Shown here: in pieces, positions 1 through 5,048 of the stretch
Layout of the letters: the number at the start of each line of letters is the position of its first letter
Position numbering within the stretch: the first letter of the stretch is position 1
Source: Candidatus Glassiibacteriota bacterium
GTDB lineage: Bacteria > Gemmatimonadota > Glassbacteria > GWA2-58-10
NCBI GenBank assembly: GCA_016934095.1
Contig: JAFGTO010000242.1
Span: 1 to 5,699, forward strand
Direction: 5' to 3'
DNA length: 5,699 nucleotides
The notes under the pieces: generated by a model
The model's input: the letters and a program-made list of their open reading frames with translations, nothing else
The model's database searches: none
Told to the model about the DNA's origin: nothing
Program-made: the position numbers and the translations under genes

Positions 1-903
1 ACCCTTGGCATCTTTGTGGATCAGCGCGCGGGCGGCAGCCGCGGCGCTGAACCTCTCCCCGAGCTCTTCCGCGCCCACCAGGCCGCGCAGCAGTCTCAGC
101 CGCCCGGTGAACTCATCGATCACCCTGGTGATCTCATCTCGGTTGGTGGCACAGATGTCGCGCCACATGCCGAACGGGCTCGCGGCGATGCGGGTCAGGT
201 CGCGGAAGCCGCCGGCGGCGAGCTTGAGGGTGTTGGGGTCCGAGTCGTTGGCCTCGGCGGCCTGGTTCATCAGGGCCACGGCCAGCATCTGCGGCAGGTG
301 GCTGATCGCCGCGGCTATCGAGTCGTGCCGCCCGGGGCTCATCATCAGCACCCGGGCGCCGACTGCGCTCACCAGCTGGCAGTATTTGTCGGCCGCGGGC
401 TTGTCGATGTCCCGCGCCGGGCAGAGGACATACATCGCGTTCTGGAAGAGGAACGGGTCGGCCCCTTCCACCCCGGAGACCTCGGACCCGGCCATGGGGT
501 GCCCGCCCACGAATTTTATCTGTTCCGGCAGGCAGTTATTGGCTGTCTCCACGATTGTCCGCTTGGTGCTGCCCACGTCGGTTACCGTGGCCCCCTCCTT
601 GAGCCACTGCCCGACCGTTTTAAGCTGCTCGACAATCACGCTGACCGGGCTGGAAAGGACCACCAGGTCCGCACCCGCCAGGGCGCGCCCGGTCTGCTCG
701 CGGGGGAAGCCCTCATCGATCACCCCCATTTCCAGGGCTTTGCCGATGGTGGCCGGCCGGCTCACCCCGATAATCCTGCCCACCAGGGCCGAGCGCCTGA
801 AAGCCAGGGCCAGCGAGCCGCCCAGCAAGCCCACTCCCAGCACCGCCACCGTACCGTAAAGCAGCCCCTCGCCGTCTTTCCGCTCAGGATTTCCCGTAGA
901 CAT
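1..903 (-). CDS. tyrA: Prephenate dehydrogenase, 3' end cut by window edge
   Basis: NAD(P)-dependent oxidative decarboxylation of prephenate to 4-hydroxyphenylpyruvate, the committed step to tyrosine in the cytoplasm. The frame is open from ATG 903 to base 1, giving 301 visible residues. Motifs in order: Rossmann dinucleotide loop GVGLLGGSLA (residues 23-32), DVGSTK (109-114), GGHPMAGSE (133-141, with the conserved active-site His135), SHLPQ (201-205, with His202) and AGGFRDLTRIA (about 230-240), all typical of the family. The visible part covers the nucleotide-binding and most of the helical dimerisation domain; whether an ACT regulatory domain follows cannot be seen. ATG 903 overlaps the end of hisI by 20 bases, so the two are probably translationally linked. 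The start is uncertain: AGGAGG directly abuts ATG 903 with no spacer, the first 17 or so residues precede the Rossmann strand and are poorly conserved in type, and TTG 915 or GTG 849 are alternatives. An arogenate-specific enzyme cannot be excluded from sequence alone. Confidence 0.93.
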   Translation of the reverse strand, partial: MSTGNPERKDGEGLLYGTVAVLGVGLLGGSLALAFRRSALVGRIIGVSRPATIGKALEMGVIDEGFPREQTGRALAGADLVVLSSPVSVIVEQLKTVGQWLKEGATVTDVGSTKRTIVETANNCLPEQIKFVGGHPMAGSEVSGVEGADPFLFQNAMYVLCPARDIDKPAADKYCQLVSAVGARVLMMSPGRHDSIAAAISHLPQMLAVALMNQAAEANDSDPNTLKLAAGGFRDLTRIAASPFGMWRDICATNRDEITRVIDEFTGRLRLLRGLVGAEELGERFSAAAAARALIHKDAKG

Positions 904-1282
904 CCTCCTGGTCAAAGACCTTCTCGCCGGTTACCTCGAGACCGCCATCCTGGTTGGCCCGGCGGTAGAAACAACTGCGGTAGCCGATGTGGCAGGCCCC
1001 GCCCTCCTGCTCGACCTCCAGTACCACTGCATCCAGGTCGCAGTCGAAATAGACCTCTTTGACTCTCTGCAGGTGGCCGCTGGTCTCGCCCTTGACCCAG
1101 AGCTTGCCGCGCGAGCGGCTCCAGTAGCAGGCCACCCTGCGCTCGAGGGTCTGTTCCAGGGCCTCGCGGTTCATGAAAGCCACCATCAGCACCTGGCCGT
1201 TCGCGCGGTCCTGGGCCACTGCGGTCAGCAATCCCTTTTCATCGAACTTGCACTGGTCCAGCAGCTCGGCGTACCTGCCCAT
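884..1282 (-). CDS. hisI: Phosphoribosyl-AMP cyclohydrolase
   Basis: Third step of histidine biosynthesis: hydrolytic opening of the adenine ring of phosphoribosyl-AMP, a cytoplasmic metal-dependent dimer in known members. The 132-residue product is a single-domain HisI without the fused HisE pyrophosphohydrolase found in enterobacteria. Diagnostic features are an early VLMVAFMNREAL segment (31-42), YWSRSR-LW-KGETSGH (53-70), the FDCDLDAV metal site (Asp80, Cys81, Asp82, Asp84), and CHIGYRSCFYR (97-107) with the two further conserved cysteines Cys97 and Cys104. ATG 1282 is chosen because GGAG sits 7 bases upstream and the protein then has normal family length. The frame extends further up to GTG 1363, but that start has no ribosome binding site and adds 27 low-similarity residues. 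It lies 83 bases after pgi and overlaps tyrA. No other his gene is visible, so the rest of the pathway must be encoded elsewhere. Confidence 0.96.
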   Translation of the reverse strand: MGRYAELLDQCKFDEKGLLTAVAQDRANGQVLMVAFMNREALEQTLERRVACYWSRSRGKLWVKGETSGHLQRVKEVYFDCDLDAVVLEVEQEGGACHIGYRSCFYRRANQDGGLEVTGEKVFDQEDVYGKS

Positions 1283-1289
1283 CGCATGT

Positions 1290-1293
1290 CTCC
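1290..1293 (-). promoter_or_regulatory. Ribosome binding site of hisI
   Basis: GGAG on the minus strand, 7 bases before ATG 1282. It decides in favour of this start over the upstream in-frame GTG 1363. Confidence 0.7.
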
Positions 1294-1316
1294 ACTTCAA
1301 TGGTTCCCGCCGCGGC

Positions 1317-1343
1317 AAAAAGGTGTCCGGGTCTCCGGGTACC
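1317..1343 (-). terminator. Candidate hairpin with T-tract between pgi and hisI
   Basis: Read on the minus strand, GGTACCCGG - AGAC - CCGGACACC is followed at once by TTTTT (1317-1321). The stem has three outer pairs (GGT/ACC), a 2x2 internal mismatch and four inner CCGG/CCGG pairs with a four-base loop. The layout matches an intrinsic terminator placed about 20 bases after the pgi stop, but the internal mismatches make it weak. It could end or attenuate pgi transcripts before hisI, or be incidental in GC-rich DNA. Confidence 0.33.
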
Positions 1344-1365
1344 CTCGAGCCGCGGCTGTTCACGG

Positions 1366-2808
1366 TTACAGGAAGTATTTGTCTTTCTTGGGCTGACGGT
1401 TTTCGAACTCCTCGCGCTTCCCATCGTAGCCGCTGCGTCCCATCAGGCCGTAAGTATAGTGCTTGCCGAGCTCCACTCCCGGCTGGTCGAAGGGATTGAT
1501 GTTGTACAGGCCGCCGGCAAAGGCGGTCTGTACCTCGAGCAGGTAGAGGAGCTGGCCCACGGTAAAGGGGTTGACCTCCGGCAGGGTGATAGTGAAGCTG
1601 GGCCGGTCGGCCTGGGCCAGGGCATACTCGGTGGCCAGGCGCTCCGCGGTGAAAAGCTGCTCCATGGTGTGCCCGCCCAGGTAATGGACATCCGGGAGCT
1701 CCGGGTAGAGGGCCGGGATCGGCACCCGGCAGGCGAAGCTCTCCACGGCCAGGAAGACCAGTACCTTGTCGAAAGGGCCCTCCATGTAGAGCTGGGTCTG
1801 CGAATGCTGGTCGGTGACCCCCAGGGCCTTGGCCGGAGTCAGCCCGGTAAAGACCGCGTTGCCGGAGGTGGACAGCTTCTTGCCCAGGGATTCGGCCCAG
1901 AGCTGGCGGAACCAGTCGGCCACGTCCCAGAGGGCATCGCTGTAAGACATCATCACGGTGACGTACTTGCCCCTGGTGCGGTCCGCCAGGAAGAGCAGGG
2001 CCGCAGCCAGGTAGGCCGGGTTGGAGAGGAAATCCTCCCTGCAGGTGCGCTGGTCCATGGCCGCTGCCCCGGCCAGCAGCAGCTCGAGGTCGATACCCAT
2101 CAGGGCTGCGGGCAGCAGGCCCACCGGGGTGAAGACGCTGAAGCGGCCGCCCACGTTGTCAGGGATGATGAAGTCTGTCAGGCCCTCGCGGTCGACAATG
2201 TTGCGCAGGCGGCCCTGCTGGGCATCGGTCAGCACCACCAGGTGCTCGGCCACCTTTTTCCTTCCCACCTCTTTCTCGAGCAGCTTGTGCACGATCAGGA
2301 ACTGGCTCATGGTCTCGGCGGTGGTGCCGCTCTTGCTGATCGCCAGGTAGAGGGTCTTCTTCGGCGCGGCGGCATTCATCAGCCGGCTGAACCCTTCCGG
2401 GTCCACGTTGTCTGCGAAGAAGAAGCGCGGTATGCGGCCGCGGGCCTTTCGGCCTGCCAGGTTGGCCCACCAGCCGCCGGCCAGGGCGGTATGCAGGGCC
2501 CTGGCCCCGAGGCAGGAGCCGCCGATCCCCAGGATGACCACGTTCTCGAAGCGCTTGAGCGCTGGCTTGGCGAAAGCGGTGATTTTTGCAGCGGTCTCCC
2601 GGTCGTAGGGCAGGTCGAAAAAGCCGATGCGGCCTTTCTCGCGTTTTTCTTTCAGCGCCAGGTGGACCCTGCCGGAAATCTCGCCCAGGCCGGCCAGGTC
2701 TTTTTCCTCTATCCCGTGTTTCACACCGATAAAATCGCTCATCATGTAGTTGTAATCCAGCCTGAGTGCCATCCGGCGCTGCCATTTCTTGGAACGCCAT
2801 TTACGCAT
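1366..2808 (-). CDS. pgi: Glucose-6-phosphate isomerase
   Basis: Reversible isomerisation of glucose 6-phosphate and fructose 6-phosphate in glycolysis and gluconeogenesis; cytoplasmic. The 480-residue product is near the shorter bacterial form (about 450 in Bacillus relatives) rather than the roughly 550-residue E. coli type. Two SIS sugar-isomerase lobes are visible: GIGGSCLG (94-101) and the phosphate-binding SKSGTTAET (158-166), then the family signature DNVGGRFSVFTPVG (217-230), the catalytic-base region QLWAESLGK (Glu306), the ring-opening histidine region TDQHSQTQ (His335) and the C-terminal signature NPFDQPGVELGK ending in the conserved Lys449. All key residues are present, so the enzyme should be active. 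ATG 2808 is supported by GAGGAG 8 bases upstream. The first 13 residues are strongly basic (MRKWRSKKWQRRM) and look like an extension; an internal Met13 lacks a ribosome binding site. A possible promoter lies in the spacer upstream. A bifunctional phosphoglucose/phosphomannose isomerase is less likely given the match to classical Pgi signatures. Confidence 0.97.
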   Translation of the reverse strand: MRKWRSKKWQRRMALRLDYNYMMSDFIGVKHGIEEKDLAGLGEISGRVHLALKEKREKGRIGFFDLPYDRETAAKITAFAKPALKRFENVVILGIGGSCLGARALHTALAGGWWANLAGRKARGRIPRFFFADNVDPEGFSRLMNAAAPKKTLYLAISKSGTTAETMSQFLIVHKLLEKEVGRKKVAEHLVVLTDAQQGRLRNIVDREGLTDFIIPDNVGGRFSVFTPVGLLPAALMGIDLELLLAGAAAMDQRTCREDFLSNPAYLAAALLFLADRTRGKYVTVMMSYSDALWDVADWFRQLWAESLGKKLSTSGNAVFTGLTPAKALGVTDQHSQTQLYMEGPFDKVLVFLAVESFACRVPIPALYPELPDVHYLGGHTMEQLFTAERLATEYALAQADRPSFTITLPEVNPFTVGQLLYLLEVQTAFAGGLYNINPFDQPGVELGKHYTYGLMGRSGYDGKREEFENRQPKKDKYFL

Positions 2809-2816
2809 GGGAAATT

Positions 2817-2822
2817 CTCCTC
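2817..2822 (-). promoter_or_regulatory. Ribosome binding site of pgi
   Basis: GAGGAG on the minus strand, 8 bases before ATG 2808. It supports translation of the basic N-terminal extension rather than initiation at internal Met13. Confidence 0.75.
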
Positions 2823-2936
2823 GGGGTTCAAATACACAAGTTGCCTGGGCGGCCGTGCGCTCCGCGTGAAGGCGCGAAAAACCGCACCCGGTCCCGGAAA
2901 ATGTCTCTTCCCCGGCTAAGATGAAAGGGAGTTTAA

Positions 2937-2965
2937 AGTTAAGGAGTAGAATCGGGAAAAGTCAA
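2937..2965 (-). promoter_or_regulatory. Possible sigma70-type promoter for pgi
   Basis: On the minus strand TTGACT (2960-2965, 5 of 6 to the -35 consensus) is followed after exactly 17 bases by TTAACT (2937-2942, only 3 of 6 to the -10 consensus). It lies in the A/T-richer part of the mltG-pgi spacer and would give a leader of about 120 bases. The weak -10 keeps this tentative. Confidence 0.35.
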
Positions 2966-3002
2966 GCCGCAAGATGAAAGAAGCGAAAATATTCCCGGCA
3001 GG

Positions 3003-3028
3003 GTGAAAAGCAGAATTGTGAAAGGCAG
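3003..3028. repeat. Short direct repeat after mltG
   Basis: GTGAAAAGCAG (3003-3013) and GTGAAAGGCAG (3018-3028) are a 10-of-11 direct repeat separated by AATT, immediately downstream of the mltG stop. The 225-base spacer 2809-3033 otherwise holds the candidate pgi promoter, the pgi ribosome binding site and a second weak 10-base direct repeat AAGATGAAAG at 2918-2927 and 2971-2980. No clear terminator for mltG is seen. Confidence 0.4.
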
Positions 3029-3033
3029 CTCTC

Positions 3034-4092
3034 TCAGCCGTCGTTAATGCCGTTCTCGATCCGGCGCTTGGCGCGGTTATGCTCGGTGAGGGTCAGGCTG
3101 AAGACGTGGGTGCCATCCCCCCTGGCCACGAAATACAGGTAGTCGGTGTCCGCCGGGAAGAGCGCGGCCTCGAGGCTGGCCCGGCCGGGGTTGCAGATCG
3201 GCCCCGGGGGCAGACCCCGGTGGAGGTAGGTGTTGTAGGGAGATTCGACTTCCAGGTCGCGGTAGAGCAGCTTGGACTTGTGCTTGCCCAGGACAAAGAG
3301 CACGGTGGCGCAGGACTCCAGCGGGCGTTTGAGCCGCAGGCGGTTGAGGAAGACCGAGGCGATGATCGGCCGCTCCCGGGCCGCCACGGCCTCTTTCTCG
3401 ATGATCGAGGCCAGGATCACGCTCTCGTGGCGGCTCAGCCCGGTGGCGGGTGGCCTGTCCCGGGTCAGCTCGGAGTAGACCTCTTGGAAGCGCTGGACCA
3501 TCAGGCTGATGACACCGGTCTCATCCATGGCATCGGTGATGAAATAGGTGTCCGGGAAGAGGTAGCCCATCATGCCGGGCGACTCGACCCCCAGCCTGCG
3601 CTGGAGCTTCTTGTCCTCCTGCAGGCTGCTCAGCCGCAGGCTGTCCAGTGCGGGGACCGCGGCGGCCAGCCTCCCTGCCGCCTGGGCGCCGGTCAGGCCC
3701 TCGGGGATGGTTACCTTGATCTGTCTGCCCCGGCCGGTCAGCAGCAGGCTGATCACCTCCCAGGTCGTGGACCCGGGAGGGATGCTGTAGGTCCCGGCGC
3801 GCAGGTCCTTGTCCAGGCCGCGGAGATTGCAGAGCAGCTCGAAGCTGTAACGGTCTTTGATCACCCTGCTCTCGACCAGCGAGGTGGAAATCTGACGCAG
3901 GCTGCTGCCCACGGGTATTTCCAGTCTGACGTACCCGGTCCTGGCCGGCGGCAGGGTCAGGTAGAAAACAGCCAGGAAGAAACTGTTGGTGAAGAAAAAG
4001 ACCAGGCCCACCAGCCAGAGCCCGGAAAAGGAGAGCTTATTTGATTTGGACGTTTTCATAGTCCGGAGCAGTGTTTTCTGCTTATTCTGCAT
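3034..4092 (-). CDS. mltG: Endolytic peptidoglycan transglycosylase MltG (YceG-like)
   Basis: Membrane-anchored lytic transglycosylase that cleaves nascent glycan strands and is thought to set glycan chain length by ending polymerisation. The 352-residue product has a short basic cytoplasmic tail, one hydrophobic segment at about 24-46 (signal anchor, catalytic part outside the membrane), a LysM-like region around 55-120 (YVRLEIPVGSSLRQIS, then LRAGTYSIPPG) and the YceG catalytic domain. Key motifs are GYLFPDTY (176-183), ASIIEKEA (228-235) with catalytic Glu232, SPYNTYLHRGLPPGPICNPG (284-303) and the C-terminal HVFSLTLTEHNRAK. The usual D-P pair in the segment after the catalytic Glu is replaced by Cys-Ala (SCATV, 260-264), which I believe occurs in other lineages. 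The start is uncertain: ATG 4092 and in-frame ATG 4059 both lack a good ribosome binding site; 4059 would still keep the anchor. Adjacency to ruvX is known from other bacteria. The repeat-filled spacer lies directly upstream. Confidence 0.95.
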   Translation of the reverse strand: MQNKQKTLLRTMKTSKSNKLSFSGLWLVGLVFFFTNSFFLAVFYLTLPPARTGYVRLEIPVGSSLRQISTSLVESRVIKDRYSFELLCNLRGLDKDLRAGTYSIPPGSTTWEVISLLLTGRGRQIKVTIPEGLTGAQAAGRLAAAVPALDSLRLSSLQEDKKLQRRLGVESPGMMGYLFPDTYFITDAMDETGVISLMVQRFQEVYSELTRDRPPATGLSRHESVILASIIEKEAVAARERPIIASVFLNRLRLKRPLESCATVLFVLGKHKSKLLYRDLEVESPYNTYLHRGLPPGPICNPGRASLEAALFPADTDYLYFVARGDGTHVFSLTLTEHNRAKRRIENGINDG

Positions 4093-4141
4093 AATTTATT
4101 GCTTGATGGCTGTGGTTGGAAGCCCGGATTTTTCCCGGCCC

Positions 4142-4191
4142 AGGCATAAAGAAACCAGGCACAAAGGGGCAAAGGCACAGGGGCGCAAAGG
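4142..4191. repeat. CAAAGG-rich short repeat element
   Basis: An irregular series of related decamers on the plus strand: AGGCATAAAG (4142-4151), AGGCACAAAG (4157-4166), a run GGGGCAAAGGCACAGGG, then GGCGCAAAGG (4182-4191). Similar CACAAAGG-type strings recur in intergenic DNA of many environmental bacteria, as far as I recall. Its reverse strand gives the Cys/Leu/Pro-rich pseudo-peptides often mis-annotated as proteins. No function can be assigned. Confidence 0.55.
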
Positions 4192-4211
4192 TCCGTCCAC
4201 TCGATGTGTAG

Positions 4212-4231
4212 GGGCACGGCGTGCCGTGCCC
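4212..4231. repeat. Perfect inverted repeat (REP-like palindrome)
   Basis: GGGCACGGC (4212-4220) and GCCGTGCCC (4223-4231) are exact reverse complements separated by GT, preceded by GTAG. The right arm doubles as the first bases of the first 100-bp tandem unit; later units keep the right arm (GCCGTACCC, GCCGTGCCC) but have a different sequence in place of the left arm. This resembles short dispersed palindromes seen in many environmental genomes. It could fold in RNA from either strand, but no T-tract follows, so it is not a standard terminator. Confidence 0.7.
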
Positions 4232-4413
4232 GTGGCCGGGAAGCCTCTTAGCCTGCCCGTGGAAGATAAACACAGGTACTACCTCTCAACCCAGTTCGCG
4301 CTGTGCGTCGAATGTCAGGTTCGCCGTACCCGTGGCCGGGAAGCCTCTTAGCCTGCCCGCGGAATATAAACACAGGTACTACCTCTCAACCAGGCTCACG
4401 TTATGCGTCAAAC

Positions 4414-4435
4414 GTCAGGTTTGCGTCAGGTTCGC
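4414..4435. repeat. 11-bp tandem duplication inside unit 2
   Basis: GTCAGGTTTGC (4414-4424) is followed directly by GTCAGGTTCGC (4425-4435), one mismatch. This insertion explains why the second period of the array is 111 rather than 100 bases. Confidence 0.8.
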
Positions 4436-4509
4436 CGTGCCCGTGGCAGGGAAGCCTCTTAGCCTGCCCGCGGAATATAAACACAGGTACTACCTCTTAA
4501 CCAGGCTCG

Positions 4510-4563
4510 CGTTGTGCGTCGAACGTCAGGTTCGCGCGTTGCACGTCAAACGTCAGGTTTGCG
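4510..4563. repeat. 27-bp tandem duplication at the ruvX end of the array
   Basis: Positions 4510-4536 and 4537-4563 align without gaps and differ at only 4 of 27 positions, all transitions. Each copy carries one hairpin tail (CGAAC/GTTCG in the first, CAAAC/GTTTG in the second). The second copy contains the ruvX stop codon and its last five codons. Confidence 0.85.
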
Positions 4564-4995
4564 GGATTGGCGCTGGTAAGCCAGGTAATTTTGCAGCAGG
4601 ATCACGGCCGAGAGCCGGTCGATTTCTTTTTTGTCGCGGCGTTTTTTCAGTTGCAGGCCCAGCTCGCGCCTGGTACGCAGGGCTGCCGCCGTGGTCAGCC
4701 GCTCATCCCAGGTGGCCACCCCGGCCCCGGTGGTACAGCCCAGGATTTCGGTGAAGCCCACAACCCGGGCGGCCGCTTCCCCGGAAGTGCCATCCATGTT
4801 GAGCGGCAGGCCCACCACGATCATCACCGCTGCATACTCCCCGGCCAGCCTGGCGATTTCGGCGGCCAGGGCCTGGTCAGATTTGTACTTGCGGCGGTCG
4901 AGGGTCTCGAGGCCGGTGGCGATTGTCCCGGTCTCATCCGAGACAGCCAGGCCGACCCTGCGCTCTCCGTAATCGACTGCCAGGATCCGGCTCAT
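4546..4995 (-). CDS. ruvX: RuvX/YqgF, Holliday junction resolvase-like pre-16S rRNA nuclease
   Basis: Small RNase H-fold (RuvC-like) nuclease. In E. coli YqgF is needed for 5' maturation of 16S rRNA; the older 'putative Holliday junction resolvase' label rests on fold. The 149-residue product has the usual family length and order: ILAVDYGERRVGLAVSD (4-20) with acidic Asp8, VVGLPLNMDG (60-69), ATWDERLTT (94-102) with Glu98, and KKEIDRLSAVILLQNYL (122-138) with Asp126, so the acidic metal-binding triad looks intact. ATG 4995 is preferred because it gives the standard MSRILAVDYG beginning; TTG 5001 is two codons upstream and neither has a clear ribosome binding site. It follows rho after a short spacer. 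The last five residues (RKPDV) and the stop codon lie inside a copy of the downstream repeat, so the C-terminal end has been formed by repeat sequence beyond the conserved domain. Confidence 0.95.
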   Translation of the reverse strand: MSRILAVDYGERRVGLAVSDETGTIATGLETLDRRKYKSDQALAAEIARLAGEYAAVMIVVGLPLNMDGTSGEAAARVVGFTEILGCTTGAGVATWDERLTTAAALRTRRELGLQLKKRRDKKEIDRLSAVILLQNYLAYQRQSRKPDV

Positions 4996-5021
4996 GGTCA
5001 AATGGCATCTGCGCTGGAGGA

Positions 5022-5048
5022 ATAAAGCCTGTGAAAGGGCGGCTTTAT
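5022..5048 (-). other. Inverted repeat in the rho-ruvX spacer
   Basis: On the plus strand ATAAAGCC (5022-5029) and GGCTTTAT (5041-5048) are exact reverse complements, giving an 8-bp stem with an 11-base loop; the last base touches the rho stop codon. No T-tract follows on either strand and four of the eight pairs are A-T next to the base, so a standard intrinsic terminator is unlikely. It may be a 3'-end stabilising structure or chance. Confidence 0.35.

Larger units (their letters stand above)
4223..4563. repeat. Tandem array of about 100-bp units, three copies plus partial tail
   Basis: Unit 1 is 4223-4322, unit 2 is 4323-4433 and unit 3 is 4434-4533, followed by a partial tail copy to 4563. 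Counting by eye, units 1 and 2 differ at about 12 of 100 positions and units 2 and 3 at about 7 of 100. Each unit contains in order GCCGTGCCCGTGG, AAGCCTCTTAGCCTGCCCG, ATAAACACAGGTACTACCTC, a less conserved segment, and a hairpin tail of the form CRAAC-GTCAG-GTTYG. Unit 2 is 111 bases long because of an 11-bp duplication. With the two elements at 4142-4231, this accounts for most of the 453-base gene-free spacer 4093-4545. No transposase or terminal target duplication is visible, and the 100-base period shifts frame, arguing against a repeat protein. Confidence 0.93.

Noticed and set aside
16..1062. Long plus-strand open frames opposite tyrA and hisI
   Set aside because: Antisense shadow of conserved tyrA and hisI codons in GC-rich DNA; the product resembles no family and is rich in Arg, Gly, Pro and His.
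1283..1363. Upstream GTG extension of hisI starting two bases after the pgi stop
   Set aside because: No ribosome binding site, atypical added residues, and it would translate through the terminator-like hairpin; ATG 1282 has GGAG at 7 bases.
2840..2890. GC-rich dyads in the pgi leader (GTGCG...CGCAC around CGCG...CGCG) as a riboswitch or leader structure
   Set aside because: Only 4-5 bp stems separated by unpaired stretches, no match to a riboswitch core I recognise; expected by chance in such GC-rich sequence.
1300..2919. 539-codon plus-strand open frame opposite pgi
   Set aside because: Lies antisense over the whole of pgi, which carries all family motifs; the long frame results from high-GC codon use.
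3079..4044. 321-codon plus-strand open frame opposite mltG
   Set aside because: Antisense shadow of mltG with no domain signature.
4082..4273. Minus-strand small open frame with Cys/Leu/Pro-rich product (FAPLCLCPFVPGF)
   Set aside because: This is the typical spurious peptide from the CAAAGG-type repeat, and it overlaps the mltG start with no ribosome binding site.
4223..4563. CRISPR array
   Set aside because: Units are repeated over their full 100 bp with no short-repeat/unique-spacer alternation, and no cas gene is near.
4221..4754. Plus-strand open frame through the tandem array that looks like a repeat protein (AGKPLSLPAEYKHRYYL repeated)
   Set aside because: The first period of 100 bases shifts the frame, so only two units align in one frame, and the frame continues antisense into conserved ruvX. 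No ribosome binding site; best explained as a by-product of the DNA repeat.
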